Shown here piece after piece: positions 55,068 through 64,000 of a stretch of 64,000 nucleotides of DNA. The translations under genes and the position numbers were made by a program. The DNA is taken from the NCBI GenBank assembly GCA_903904835.1, contig CAIVEI010000113.1:38143-102142 (forward strand). Direction: 5' to 3'. The stretch's first letter is position 1, and every line of letters starts with the position of its first letter. Below the pieces are notes generated by a model that worked only from the letters and a program-made list of their open reading frames with translations, was not told the DNA's origin and did not search any database. This stretch comes from an uncultured Schlesneria sp. Its GTDB lineage: Bacteria > Planctomycetota > Planctomycetia > Planctomycetales > Planctomycetaceae.

Positions 55068-58058
55068 ATGACGGACTTTTCAATATGCTGCCCGACGACA
55101 GAACAGCTAAGGTCATTGATCGACGGAACGTTACCCGAAAGCGATCAGGCAATCGCTCAAAGTCACGTCGACGGTTGTGCGGCATGCCAGAAGACGCTCG
55201 AGTCTCTGGTGGCGGGAAGTGCGTCATGGGATTCCGCTCTGGGGCATCTCCGTAACGAACCGGTTCGCATTCAGGAAACGGCTTTTTCAGAAGCCATTGA
55301 ACAGATGAAAGCGGAAGAGTTCATCGAGTCGAGTGATGCCGCACAGACGAACGGGAATGCTCTTTCGTTCCTCTCGCCGTCGGACCAGCCCGGTTCGATC
55401 GGTCGACTGGGAGCATATGAAGTTACCGAAGTGATCGGTCAGGGAGGGATGGGAATCGTCGTGAAGGCATTCGACCCGGCGTTGCACCGTGTCGTCGCCG
55501 TCAAAGTGCTGGCGCCGTACCTGGCTCATAATCCGCAAGCGAGAAAGCGATTTGTTCGTGAGGCACAGGCAATCGCAGCCGTTAGCCACGACCATGTCAT
55601 CACAATCCACGCGATTGACGAATCTCCCGAACAACCCAAGATTGTCATGCAGTATATCGCAGGCCGGTCCCTGCAGCAGAGGATTGACGCAGAAGGGTCA
55701 CTTGACCTCAAGGAAATTCTGCGAATCGGGATGCAGACTGCTTCTGGTTTGGCTGCGGCACACGCACAAGGCCTGGTCCATCGGGACGTCAAACCATCGA
55801 ACATCCTGCTTGAGAACGGCATTCAACGAGTGAAGTTGACTGACTTTGGTCTGGCTCGTGCCGTTGATGATGCCAGTCTGACTCAAAGCGGTGCGATTGC
55901 CGGAACGCCGCAATATATGGCTCCTGAGCAGGCGAACGGGGACGCGGTTGACTACCGCGCTGATTTGTTCAGCCTGGGAAGCGTGATGTACGCAATGTGC
56001 GTTGGTCATTCACCATTTCGTGCCAGCACGACAATGGGAGTGCTGAAACGAGTCTGTCATGATCCCGCCCGGCCGATCCAGGAACTGAACGCAGATATTC
56101 CTGACTGGCTGTGTGCCATCATCATGAAACTGCTCGCCAAGAAACCTGAAGAGCGATTTCAGTCGGCGAAAACAGTGGCCGAACTGTTAGAAAAATGGCT
56201 GGCTCACGTTCAGCAGCCAACGGCCGTCCCCAAGCCGCCGCTCGTCGCCAGTCCGGTACCCTCGTCGAAGCCAAATACTTCCACAGAATCAAAGACGGCC
56301 CTTAATCAAGTTTCATCGGACGCAAAGAACCGGGCGAGACGTGAACTCGATTCACGGACCATTTTTTTCCAGCCAGTTTCCGGCCGATGGTTACTTTTCT
56401 TCTTTCTGACTGGGATGGCTGGAACGATTGCATATGGCCGCAGTCAACCGATAACTCCATTTAGGTGGAGTATGGAAGAAACCTTGTTGATGAGTCTAAT
56501 GTCTGGACTGTTTGCCTGCTTCTGGGGATTGTTGCTCGTAGCAATTGTTCGTCTTGTGTGGGCCAATCTTTACCGCTATGTGCCTTGGGTTGCAAAGACT
56601 TCAGGAGTGAACGGTAGCGGCCAGGACATTGGTACGGACAACCGACCTCTATGGCGAGGCCTTCAACCAGAAAGTCTGGCAATGCTGGCAGCGATTATCG
56701 CGATGCTACTAACCATTAACCCACTGATCGCTGCTGTGATCGCCATCCTCTTTTGGCGTTTTGCAACGTGGACGGCTGCCGCAACTGTCCCCGCCACAGA
56801 CCAAAAGTCATCGTTCGCAGCCTCCTCAGACGACGATTCTGACTTTCAGCCGCCGACCCCAAAGTCATCCTGGATCAGCAGCCTTGGACAGCAGACAAAA
56901 GAAATCCCGAAACGTGTTTTTGCGTCAGTCCGAAGCGCGTTTGCTTCGTCATCGCCAGAAACAAATCGTATCTTGCTGGCGATTGGTTGGTTTTTTGCTG
57001 GGGGAATTGACTTGCTGTTTGCTCTGTTGCTGTTTTCTGAGAGTGCTCTTTACGGCGTTTGCGTACTGGCAATCAGCCTCGTCTCATTTGTGGTGTCGTA
57101 CTGTCTCCAGGCGAGTCAAAACTTTGGATTCGTACAAGCCATGTCCTACATTGGTCTGCTGCCGGTTTCACTGGGAGCACTGATTCGAATCCCGCTTGCT
57201 ATCACGACATTAATCTGGCAGCACTCCCCTGAGGCGAAGACCCTGTTTGAAGCCACTCCGTATCAGGACACAAATCTTGGCAGGCTCGTGACAGGTTTTG
57301 GGATGTTCTTTCGAAGATCGTTAAAGACACTGGGATGGCTCTTGTTATGGACAGCCATCTGGTCGCTCAGTTTTTGGGCCGTTTTTCTGTTATGGGCAGC
57401 TCCCTATGGTCCCTCGGAATATGTGATCTACGACAAGTCGACAGTTACGTTGAAGGATGCCCCAGGAAAGCGATTTGAATTGATTTCCTCAGGGACTGGA
57501 GACTCGTACGGCCTTTCACCTGCAGTTCAAAGTGTTCGACCTCAGCAGTTGGGATTGGGGCAAGTCGGTGGTATACGAGAATCGCAGTTGTTGATCGTGA
57601 TCCCCGAACAACCGGTAGCTGAGCAGCAAGCGGAAGAATTCACTCGTGAGATTGCCAAAGGGCTAAACCAACTTCTTGGTGATTCGTTTCCCGAGCATGC
57701 TGCAAGTTTGTCAAAGTCGGTGCTGGACCTGCAGTCACGTCAACGTGAGAGCAAAGCTCCGATCACAGACATCACGTCGTACCAGCGACCGTTCGTCCAA
57801 CGATTCAGTAATGTCGATCGCCCGATCAGTACACCCTGGAAGGGATTCGTGAGACTCGGATCAGCTCTCGACACCGAATTGTTTAAGGCCGATCTCGACA
57901 CCAACGTCAGCTATTTTGATTGCAAGCCTTCAGTGACGCTGATGACAATTGGCTTAACGTATGCACTTTTATTTTGGTTTGTCAGCTTCTGGATCTTGAA
58001 AAATGGCTATTTCCCGCGAGTGAAGTCAAAGCAGGCGGAAGTGGCGATGGCAACATGA
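55068..58058 (+). CDS. large membrane Ser/Thr kinase with N-terminal zinc-finger, sigma-linked
   Basis: The 996-residue protein starts with an anti-sigma-like finger (HVDGCAAC, about 30-37). The kinase domain spans about 115-380: glycine loop IGQGGMGIVVKA, VAVKVL, catalytic HRDVKPSNILL, DFGLAR, and GTPQYMAPEQ. Several membrane helices follow in the C-terminal half (about 440-800), and a soluble C-terminal segment ends in another helix. It likely senses an envelope signal and transmits to the adjacent ECF factor. The ATG at 55068 is preferred over a TTG at 55044 inside the sigma gene. Confidence 0.92.
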   Translation: MTDFSICCPTTEQLRSLIDGTLPESDQAIAQSHVDGCAACQKTLESLVAGSASWDSALGHLRNEPVRIQETAFSEAIEQMKAEEFIESSDAAQTNGNALSFLSPSDQPGSIGRLGAYEVTEVIGQGGMGIVVKAFDPALHRVVAVKVLAPYLAHNPQARKRFVREAQAIAAVSHDHVITIHAIDESPEQPKIVMQYIAGRSLQQRIDAEGSLDLKEILRIGMQTASGLAAAHAQGLVHRDVKPSNILLENGIQRVKLTDFGLARAVDDASLTQSGAIAGTPQYMAPEQANGDAVDYRADLFSLGSVMYAMCVGHSPFRASTTMGVLKRVCHDPARPIQELNADIPDWLCAIIMKLLAKKPEERFQSAKTVAELLEKWLAHVQQPTAVPKPPLVASPVPSSKPNTSTESKTALNQVSSDAKNRARRELDSRTIFFQPVSGRWLLFFFLTGMAGTIAYGRSQPITPFRWSMEETLLMSLMSGLFACFWGLLLVAIVRLVWANLYRYVPWVAKTSGVNGSGQDIGTDNRPLWRGLQPESLAMLAAIIAMLLTINPLIAAVIAILFWRFATWTAAATVPATDQKSSFAASSDDDSDFQPPTPKSSWISSLGQQTKEIPKRVFASVRSAFASSSPETNRILLAIGWFFAGGIDLLFALLLFSESALYGVCVLAISLVSFVVSYCLQASQNFGFVQAMSYIGLLPVSLGALIRIPLAITTLIWQHSPEAKTLFEATPYQDTNLGRLVTGFGMFFRRSLKTLGWLLLWTAIWSLSFWAVFLLWAAPYGPSEYVIYDKSTVTLKDAPGKRFELISSGTGDSYGLSPAVQSVRPQQLGLGQVGGIRESQLLIVIPEQPVAEQQAEEFTREIAKGLNQLLGDSFPEHAASLSKSVLDLQSRQRESKAPITDITSYQRPFVQRFSNVDRPISTPWKGFVRLGSALDTELFKADLDTNVSYFDCKPSVTLMTIGLTYALLFWFVSFWILKNGYFPRVKSKQAEVAMAT

Positions 58059-58066
58059 ATGATCAA

Positions 58067-59971
58067 TTAAACATTCGGTTGCGGGATTTCCCAGACCGTT
58101 CCGTAGGCATCCTGTTGTTCAAAATACTCGAGAAGTCGCAGATAGAACTCATGATTCGCAAGCGTCGCACTGTCACCGAACACGATCAGTTTGCGGCGCG
58201 CTCGCGTCAGAGCGACATTCATCCGACGGGTGTCGGTCAGAAATCCAAGCTCCCCTTTCGCGTTGGAACGGACGAGTGAAATAACAACGGCCTCCTTCTC
58301 GCGGCCCTGAAATCCGTCGACAGTGTCAATCTCGACGTCAGCCTCAGTGATCAGCCCACGAAGCAGCCTCGCTTGAGCCGAATACGGGGTGATGACCGCG
58401 ATATCACTTGCATGGACTCCCGCGTGCAGCAATTCATTCACCTGCCAGGCGACAAATTCTGCTTCGCCTGGGTTCTCGTGACTGCTCCCTTCGGTTTCTG
58501 TCTGCTCTGCGCAATGCGAGCCTGCGGTATCGAAGAAACGGATGGCGGTTTGCGTCATGGGGCTGTCTTCCATTCCTGGAAGATCTGCCAGTCGATGAGC
58601 ACGCACTGAATCGGCGGCGACGAGTTCCCCATTATAAAACTCGTTGGACGAGAACTGCATGATCTGAGCGTGCATCCGGTACTGCGTCGTCAATCGGCGA
58701 GAGATGGATTCTCCGAATTGTTTGACTAGTTTCTCCATCAGGCTGACGTGAAACCCGTTCCGCTTCGCTTCGGACGAAGTCACCGTCGGTGGCAGTTGGC
58801 AGTGATCGCCAGCCAGCACAAGACGACGACTTCGCAAGATTGGAATCCAGCAAGGTGGCTCCGTTGTTTGAGCCGCTTCGTCGATCACCGCCAGATCGAA
58901 TTGGCGATCTCGTAACAGGTCGTTGTTGAGTCCAGTCAGTGTCGCACAGACGATCTGTGCCGAGTCCAACAGATATTCAACCAGTCTCGATTCAAGCTGC
59001 TTTGCATCCTGCAAAAGGCGTTTTGCTTCTTCGCGGGCATCGCGTCGTGCACCGGCCGCCGGCGCCGTCCGAGTGAACTTGCTGGCCTGACGCCGCAATG
59101 TCCAGGCTTCTTTTGTCCATTCTCGTGCCAGCTTAAGGTCGGGATGCGACTCGACCAGCAGATCGAGGGTATGTTCACGAAGCTGTGGAAGAACTCGAGC
59201 CGGATGTCCGATGCGGATTACTTTCTCGCCCGCCGCGAGTAGTCGTTCAAACAAGTTGTCGACCGCAAGGTTGCTCGGAGCACACGCCAGGACTCGTTCG
59301 CCCCGGCGAACGGCCTGCCGAATCAGTTCCACAACGGTCGTTGTCTTTCCCGTCCCTGGGGGCCCATGAATAATGGCCAGATGTTCTGCAGCCAGAGCGT
59401 GGGTCACTGCCGCTCGTTGGGAGTCATCCAGAGGAGACAGGGAAGTCCAATCGCGTGCGGGGCGAAAGTCCGGCGGGTTTTCGCCGAGAATCCGGCTTCT
59501 GAGCGCGGCGAGTGGTCCGCGCTCGGCAGTCTCGGCGCGTCGCAAAGCCTCTTTCTGTCGCTGTCGTGCAATTTCATCCGAAGAGAGATCGATGCGATAA
59601 ACAGGTCGATCGGCCTCTGTTTCAGGTGAATCACCAAGCACGACTGTGATTGTCTCACGGTCGCGATCTGTGATCACGCCACGCCAGCCGGCGTGTTCCA
59701 TCGACTTCTGCTCCGATAGAACAATCGGCGTGCCAGAGTTAAGCCGTGTCCAGGGTAGTTCGAGGCGACGATCCTTCTTTCCAAGCGTCACGATCACCCG
59801 GCCGCCAAATCCCGCAGTCTCATCACGGATTGCAAGATCGACAAGACTGGAACCAGTCCGCTCTGCCTGGTCGCCTGATGCCCGCCGCGAAAGACGGACT
59901 GTCTCCGCTGTTTCCGCCTCTGCCTCCTGGTCGAGACAGCGAATCAGTCGCTGAAAATACTCGTTTGCCAC
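58067..59971 (-). CDS. superfamily 1 (DNA2/NAM7-like) helicase
   Basis: The 634-residue protein has an SF1B core. Visible motifs are Walker A GPPGTGKTT (203-211), motif Ia (CAPSNLAVDN), Walker B VIDEAAQT, motif III (LAGDHCQLPPTV), motif IV-V region (QYRMHAQIM, TVDGFQGREKEAVVISLVRS) and VI (NVALTRARRKLIVFGD). It resembles IGHMBP2/SMUBP-2 type helicases acting on RNA or DNA 5'-to-3'. The start is GTG at 59971, with AAAGGAAG 6 nt upstream. It converges with the sigma-linked kinase, whose stop lies 8 bp away. Confidence 0.93.
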   Translation of the reverse strand: MANEYFQRLIRCLDQEAEAETAETVRLSRRASGDQAERTGSSLVDLAIRDETAGFGGRVIVTLGKKDRRLELPWTRLNSGTPIVLSEQKSMEHAGWRGVITDRDRETITVVLGDSPETEADRPVYRIDLSSDEIARQRQKEALRRAETAERGPLAALRSRILGENPPDFRPARDWTSLSPLDDSQRAAVTHALAAEHLAIIHGPPGTGKTTTVVELIRQAVRRGERVLACAPSNLAVDNLFERLLAAGEKVIRIGHPARVLPQLREHTLDLLVESHPDLKLAREWTKEAWTLRRQASKFTRTAPAAGARRDAREEAKRLLQDAKQLESRLVEYLLDSAQIVCATLTGLNNDLLRDRQFDLAVIDEAAQTTEPPCWIPILRSRRLVLAGDHCQLPPTVTSSEAKRNGFHVSLMEKLVKQFGESISRRLTTQYRMHAQIMQFSSNEFYNGELVAADSVRAHRLADLPGMEDSPMTQTAIRFFDTAGSHCAEQTETEGSSHENPGEAEFVAWQVNELLHAGVHASDIAVITPYSAQARLLRGLITEADVEIDTVDGFQGREKEAVVISLVRSNAKGELGFLTDTRRMNVALTRARRKLIVFGDSATLANHEFYLRLLEYFEQQDAYGTVWEIPQPNV

Positions 59972-60081
59972 AAATAACTTCCTTTGAGCCCTTCGGTTAG
60001 TCCCATGATACTACTCCTTGCCATCGCAAATGCCGATAGCATAAGATGATGTTGATCTGTTTTCGTGGTGAGGGACCCGTG

Positions 60082-61596
60082 ATGCTTCGAATGCTCAGTT
60101 CACCCAGGCGTCTTTGTAACGGACTGACGCGTCGAGAGCTCATGGAAGTCGGCGGAACCGGATTATTGGGGCTTTCGTTACCGCAGCTCCTGCAAGCCGA
60201 CGCCGCTCGAGCTGTTGAAGTCAGCACCGTTCAACAGCCAGCATTGCCAGACGGTTTTGGTGCGGCCAAACGATGTATCATCCTGTTTCTGTACGGCTCA
60301 CCCAGCCAGATGGAAACGGTCGACATGAAGCCGAATGCGCCGTTGGAAATTCGTGGCACAATGCGCCCAATTCCATCCGTTCTTCCTGGGCTGGATGTCT
60401 GCGAACATCTGCCGAACATGGCCCGGATGATGGACCGAACCACAGTTCTTAGATCCGTCCATCACGAATACCCGATTCACGGTGTGGCACACGCGATGAC
60501 GGGCGTTCCCGTGATTGATGTGAATATGGAGCTCAGTCCGAACGATCCCAAGCATCATCCCTATTTCGGTAGCGCCGTTGAATATATCGAACGACAACGA
60601 CGGGGCGGAATGGCGGCGTTTCCGCAGAACGTCGCTCTCCCCTTCCCTTTCAGTTCGCAACGGACGGGCGAAGTGTTTCGAGCCGGACCGTATGCCGCCT
60701 ATCTCGGTTCGGCATACAACCCTGTATGGACGGAATACGAAGGTCAGGCTGACCGTAGTGTCTACAAAACTCTGCGCGATATGAATGTCGAAGTCTTCGA
60801 TCCATACGTCGGTTGTCAACGAGATTCATACTTCCGCATGGCTTCGACCAGCCTGCCAGCCGAATTGACTTTGGATCGTCTGGACCGTCGTCGATCACTG
60901 CTGCAGCAACTGGACGTCTCTCGTCGTGATCTTGATGCCTCATTAAGCGGTAAATCGCTTTCCAGCTTTCAACAGATGGCTCATTCACTGATTCAGTCTC
61001 AATCGGTTGCTTCGGCTCTTGATGTCCGACAGGAGTCGATGGAAACGCGAGAACTCTACGGAATGACGCTGTTTGGTCAGTCGTGTCTCACGGCACGTCG
61101 GATGCTCGATGCCGGAACGCGGCTTGTCAGCGTCTTCTGGGACGAATACGGATTAGCTGGTGACGCCTGGGATACGCACTGGAACCATTACCCTCGCATG
61201 GTAGACCAGCTTCTTCCTGGCCTCGACAAGGCCTTCTCAGGGCTTGTGCTGGACCTGGATTGTCGAGGGCAACTGGACGACACATTAGTTGTTTGTATCA
61301 GCGAACATGGCCGAACGCCCAAGATTAGCAGCGTCGGGGGTGGAGGTCGCGATCACTGGTCTCAAGCTTATTCTGTGTTGTTCGCTGGAGGCGGAATCGC
61401 ACGAGGCCGTGTTGTTGGCGCGACTGACAAACACGCCGGAGAAGTGGTTTCCAATCCCGTCGGTCCGAAAGATATCCTGGCAACCATGTATCACTTGCTC
61501 GGAATTGATCCCCATACTTTCCTGCCGGACAAAACAGGTCGTCCAATTCCATTGGTCCCAGAATCGAGTCGAGTGATCACGGAATTGCTCGCGTGA
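60082..61596 (+). CDS. DUF1501 protein (Tat-type, sulfatase-like fold)
   Basis: The 504-residue protein has a twin-arginine-like signal (NGLTRRELMEVGGTGLLGLS). DUF1501 motifs follow: RCIILFLYGSPSQMETVDMK, VLRSVHHEYPIHGVAHAMTG, and VVCISEHGRTPKISSVGGGG. DUF1501 proteins have an alkaline-phosphatase/sulfatase-like fold and are very common in planctomycetes, often beside DUF1549/DUF1553 proteins; none is adjacent here. AGGGA precedes the ATG at 60082. The exact substrate is unknown. Confidence 0.9.
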   Translation: MLRMLSSPRRLCNGLTRRELMEVGGTGLLGLSLPQLLQADAARAVEVSTVQQPALPDGFGAAKRCIILFLYGSPSQMETVDMKPNAPLEIRGTMRPIPSVLPGLDVCEHLPNMARMMDRTTVLRSVHHEYPIHGVAHAMTGVPVIDVNMELSPNDPKHHPYFGSAVEYIERQRRGGMAAFPQNVALPFPFSSQRTGEVFRAGPYAAYLGSAYNPVWTEYEGQADRSVYKTLRDMNVEVFDPYVGCQRDSYFRMASTSLPAELTLDRLDRRRSLLQQLDVSRRDLDASLSGKSLSSFQQMAHSLIQSQSVASALDVRQESMETRELYGMTLFGQSCLTARRMLDAGTRLVSVFWDEYGLAGDAWDTHWNHYPRMVDQLLPGLDKAFSGLVLDLDCRGQLDDTLVVCISEHGRTPKISSVGGGGRDHWSQAYSVLFAGGGIARGRVVGATDKHAGEVVSNPVGPKDILATMYHLLGIDPHTFLPDKTGRPIPLVPESSRVITELLA

Positions 61597-61662
61597 AACC
61601 TCGTTTCTTAGCGTCACGGGGAGGGTCCGCTATACAACGTCTTTGTCAATCGAGTGAATTGA

Positions 61663-61936
61663 TGTGCCACTGCTTGACCGTCCCCGGTCAAGCAGTGCTC
61701 TTCGACCGGAAAAACCCGCGATGCCGCGGCTCCGAATACTCCAACAGTCGTTTCACATTAGACCAAAGTAGCCATCATCGCTCCGCGTGATGAGCATTGT
61801 TCGAGAACCTACCAGATTCCAATCCACATATTCTCAAATCAGAAATTCAAACGGAGGACCTGTCCCGTTGCGTCGGCAACGATTGAATCGTTTCCGACGC
61901 ATGCTCATCACGCGGAGCGATGATGGCTACTTTGGG
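61663..61936. repeat. composite repeat, long form plus fragment
   Basis: The element at 61663-61809 is, in inverted orientation, the long form of 53200-53288. Its left end is GTGCCACTGCTTGACCG with GGTCAAGCAGTG as partner. A further partial copy with the 30-bp core lies at 61889-61936 and is preceded by CGTTTCCGACGCATG, also found near 53110. The gap 61597-62087 has no gene. The small ORF matching GATTCGAATCCC near 61957 is not a tRNA. Confidence 0.75.
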
Positions 61937-62087
61937 AAAAGCCCGACTCAGTGGATTCGAATCCCAGTTGAGTAGTTTCACAAATCACTATTCAGAATCT
62001 GTAACGCGATTACTCACTGAATATTCCACGATCCGCAACCGGTGTTGAAACCGAATCATCCACGCCTGAATCAACAAGGAAGCCAAC

Positions 62088-63080
62088 ATGCCCGCCAATC
62101 CCGCAGCGACTCACATCGCGAAAACACTCGCTTACACCAGTCCATTGTTATCCTGCCGGTTCGATCCGACCGGAAAATACGTCTTTGCCGGGGCCGAAGA
62201 TTTCAAAGTCGTCCGTTGGGAATTGGCGACCGGCACAAAAGTTGAACTCGCCGGTCACGATAGCTGGGTTCGCGGCCTGGCATTCTCCGCAAACGGCGAC
62301 ACTTTAATTACCGGTGGCAACGACGGACGGTTGATCTGGTGGGCGGCAGGTGCCGAAATGCCTGTTCCCCTAAGAACAATTCAGGCTCATCAGGGCTGGA
62401 TTCGTGCTCTTGCTGTCAGCCCGGATCGCCAATTACTTGCTTCGTGTGGTAATGATCACAAAGTGAAATTGTGGTCTCTCGCTGACGGTAGCTTGATCCG
62501 AGAATTCATCGGACACGAGCGGCACGTCTACAATGTCGCATTCCACCCCGACGGCAAGCATCTGGTTTCAGGTGACATCACAGCAAAATTCCTGCATTGG
62601 GAAACCGAGACTGGCAAACAAGTCCGCAATTTCACCATTGCCAGTCTTAGCAAGTACGACCCCGGTTTCATGGCAGACTACGGAGGCCCGTTCTGCCTGG
62701 AATTCGCTGCTGATGGTAATCGACTGTTTGCGGGGGGGATTACAAATGTGAGTAACGCCTTTGCGGGTGTCGGAAATCCGATCGTCTCGCAAATCGACTG
62801 GCAAGAGGGAAAAGAAGTCATCGGCCATCTCAGCAAGGCCGGAATCCAGGGAACGACATGGGGACTGATGCCACACCCCGAAGGATTTTTAATCGGAGCA
62901 ACAGGAGGTCAAGGAGGCGGGCACGTCTTCTTTTGGAAGCTCGATCAGAAGGATGAATTTCACTCATTGAATCTGGGCAACGTGGCCCGCGATATGGCCC
63001 TGCATCCCGATGGTCTTCAAATCGCAACGGCGCATTACGACAAGAACCTGCGTTTGAGCCTCATGGTACCCAAAGCGTGA
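62088..63080 (+). CDS. WD40-repeat protein
   Basis: The 330-residue protein has no signal peptide and consists of WD40-type blades: CRFDPTGKYVFAGAEDFKVV, RGLAFSANGDTLITGGNDGR, RALAVSPDRQLLASCGNDHK (with KVKLWSLADG), and YNVAFHPDGKHLVSGD. Later blades are less canonical. AAGGAAGCCAAC before the ATG is a good ribosome binding site. It is probably a cytoplasmic scaffold; the partner is unknown. Confidence 0.88.
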   Translation: MPANPAATHIAKTLAYTSPLLSCRFDPTGKYVFAGAEDFKVVRWELATGTKVELAGHDSWVRGLAFSANGDTLITGGNDGRLIWWAAGAEMPVPLRTIQAHQGWIRALAVSPDRQLLASCGNDHKVKLWSLADGSLIREFIGHERHVYNVAFHPDGKHLVSGDITAKFLHWETETGKQVRNFTIASLSKYDPGFMADYGGPFCLEFAADGNRLFAGGITNVSNAFAGVGNPIVSQIDWQEGKEVIGHLSKAGIQGTTWGLMPHPEGFLIGATGGQGGGHVFFWKLDQKDEFHSLNLGNVARDMALHPDGLQIATAHYDKNLRLSLMVPKA

Positions 63081-63119
63081 GCGTCCGCTTCGGCCCACCT
63101 ACCGAAACATCACCAAAAC

Positions 63120-63835
63120 GGTACTTGACCAAGTTGGCCAAGTTCCTTTTTTTCAGGGGTTTTGGCAAGTTCGAAGTTAGCCACCTTCGCCCGTTCTGGC
63201 GATTTCTTCGGGAGGGCAAGCCGAAGCGTCTAGAGAGTTGACCTCAGGTGAGTAGAAAGTAGACCAGACCAAGAAATAAACGATTTATTGATTTATCAAC
63301 TTTCTACTCTCTCAAAACTACTCTCTGCCGCTTCGGCCCGCCCACCAATCACCAAAAAAGTTGGCCAAGTTCCCTTTTTTATAGGCTTTTGCGAGAGTTT
63401 TGAAGTTGGCCAACTTGGCCAACTTCAAAACTCCTCACCTTCCGGTCGGCAAGGCGAGGCACCGCCCAAGTCGTCTCGCACGCCATTTTCTTCACTTCGT
63501 TACCTTTGTTAACTTCTGTTCAAAATCTTCTCTTCTTTTCTTCTGTCCCGCCCAGATGAAATTTGATCGAAAAGTTCGCGCGACTTCGACCATTCCTCGT
63601 ATTTCATAGGCTTTTCGTCATCTGTCCGCCCTAAAAAAGTTCACCTGACTTCGCCTGAGTTCGCCAGACTTCGCGCGAGTTCACCTGACTTCGATTGACC
63701 TGACCATTGTTGGTCCTTCCGTTTTCATCCGAAAGCCGATTGGACTCGATTTGCATCCCCGAAAAAACTTGGCCAAGTTGGCCAAGTTCCTTTTTTACAG
63801 GGGTTTTGGCAGGTTCGAAGTTGGCCAACTTCAAC
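63120..63835. repeat. mosaic of TTGGCCAAG and related repeats
   Basis: Copies of CAAGTTGGCCAAGTTCCTTT occur at about 63128 and 63773, each followed by an almost identical 40-bp tract (..GGGGTTTTGGCA.GTTCGAAGTT). Inverted GTTGGCCAACTTGG lies at 63405-63422. AGTTC-C-TGACTTCG units run at 63640-63700. Parts (63297-63345, 63484-63580) resemble 18889-19060 in inverse order. The gap 63081-63936 has no credible gene apart from these. Confidence 0.75.
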
Positions 63836-63936
63836 CGTTCTCGCCTCTTCGTCAGGACGGCGTCCCCCTGTGTGCCAATAATAAGTGAGACAGTTCAACA
63901 GTTGTCGATTTGTGCAGGGCGGTAAGGAAACTGACG

Positions 63937-64000
63937 ATGATCAACAATGTGACACAGGGTACGGAAGACGCCGCAGCAGCCGGAACGGAAGGAGGCCGTA
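63937..64000 (+). CDS. start of a gene cut by the window edge
   Basis: An ATG at 63937 with AAGGAAA 7-10 nt upstream opens a frame running to the edge (21 codons, MINNVTQGTEDAAAAGTEGG). Nothing upstream in frame looks coding. The Thr/Ala/Gly-rich start does not identify a family. Confidence 0.5.
   Translation, partial: MINNVTQGTEDAAAAGTEGGR

Noticed and set aside
61950..61975. GGATTCGAATCCCA resembling a tRNA T-arm
   Set aside because: No cloverleaf could be built; no anticodon arm or acceptor stem found on either side.

Overview
The window looks like a chromosomal segment of a planctomycete (class Planctomycetia; genus not resolvable from sequence alone). The evidence is lineage-typical gene content: a giant cytochrome c/LamG/dehydrogenase protein of the DUF6797 type, a DUF1559 protein, a DUF1501 protein, a Uma2-type protein, a YTV-like valine-rich secreted protein, ECF sigma factors paired with Ser/Thr kinases, kinases carrying an N-terminal H-x3-C-x2-C finger, and many TPR, PQQ and WD40 proteins. 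Genes are loosely packed, and much of the intergenic DNA is palindromic or repeated.

Layout. 0.3-6 kb (minus): YTV-like secreted protein and the giant cytochrome protein. 6.4-8.5 kb: Uma2 protein, zinc-ribbon DUF1559 protein and a small secreted protein. 8.7-12.5 kb (minus): a complete TetR-HlyD-permease-ATPase (DevBCA-like) efflux operon with a readable promoter and operator pair. 12.8-14.4 kb (minus): alpha/beta hydrolase coupled to a cysteine-less redoxin. 14.7-18.3 kb (plus): CehA/McbA-type PHP metallohydrolase, then an ECF sigma factor overlapping a small membrane protein. 18.3-19.6 kb: repeat-rich DNA. 19.7-24.2 kb (plus): PQQ-propeller protein, Gfo/Idh/MocA oxidoreductase, and an esterase-SGNH fusion. 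24.2-33.7 kb (minus): nusA-infB-rbfA, an endonuclease III-like protein with a histone-H1-like tail, a TPR protein and YebC. 34.3-37.4 kb: TPR protein, phytanoyl-CoA dioxygenase-like protein, DUF1801 protein. 37.4-39.8 kb: a 141-bp tandem array and other repeats. 39.8-44.9 kb: a kinase translationally coupled to a poly-serine-tailed protein, convergent with a GT9-like glycosyltransferase and a double methyltransferase. 45.2-47.5 kb: YCII protein, SDR, lipoprotein. 48.2-54.1 kb (minus): a triple-metallopeptidase/DUF885 protein, an enolase-superfamily enzyme and a creatininase-like protein. 54.5-58.1 kb (plus): ECF sigma factor plus kinase. 58.1-63.1 kb: SF1 helicase, DUF1501 protein, WD40 protein. 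A new gene appears to start at 63.9 kb.

How the parts work together. Clear functional units are the TetR-regulated efflux operon, the transcription/translation operon nusA-infB-rbfA, and two sigma-associated signalling pairs. The most suggestive undescribed unit is at 39.8-44.9 kb. There a protein with 21 consecutive serines is coupled to a kinase and sits opposite a glycosyltransferase with a cysteine-rich C terminus. I read this as a possible serine-modification system, which is inference. Long diverged inverted repeats at about 18.5-19.4 and 37.7-38.7 kb flank the nusA-infB block. No tRNA, rRNA, CRISPR array, complete insertion sequence or prophage was recognised.
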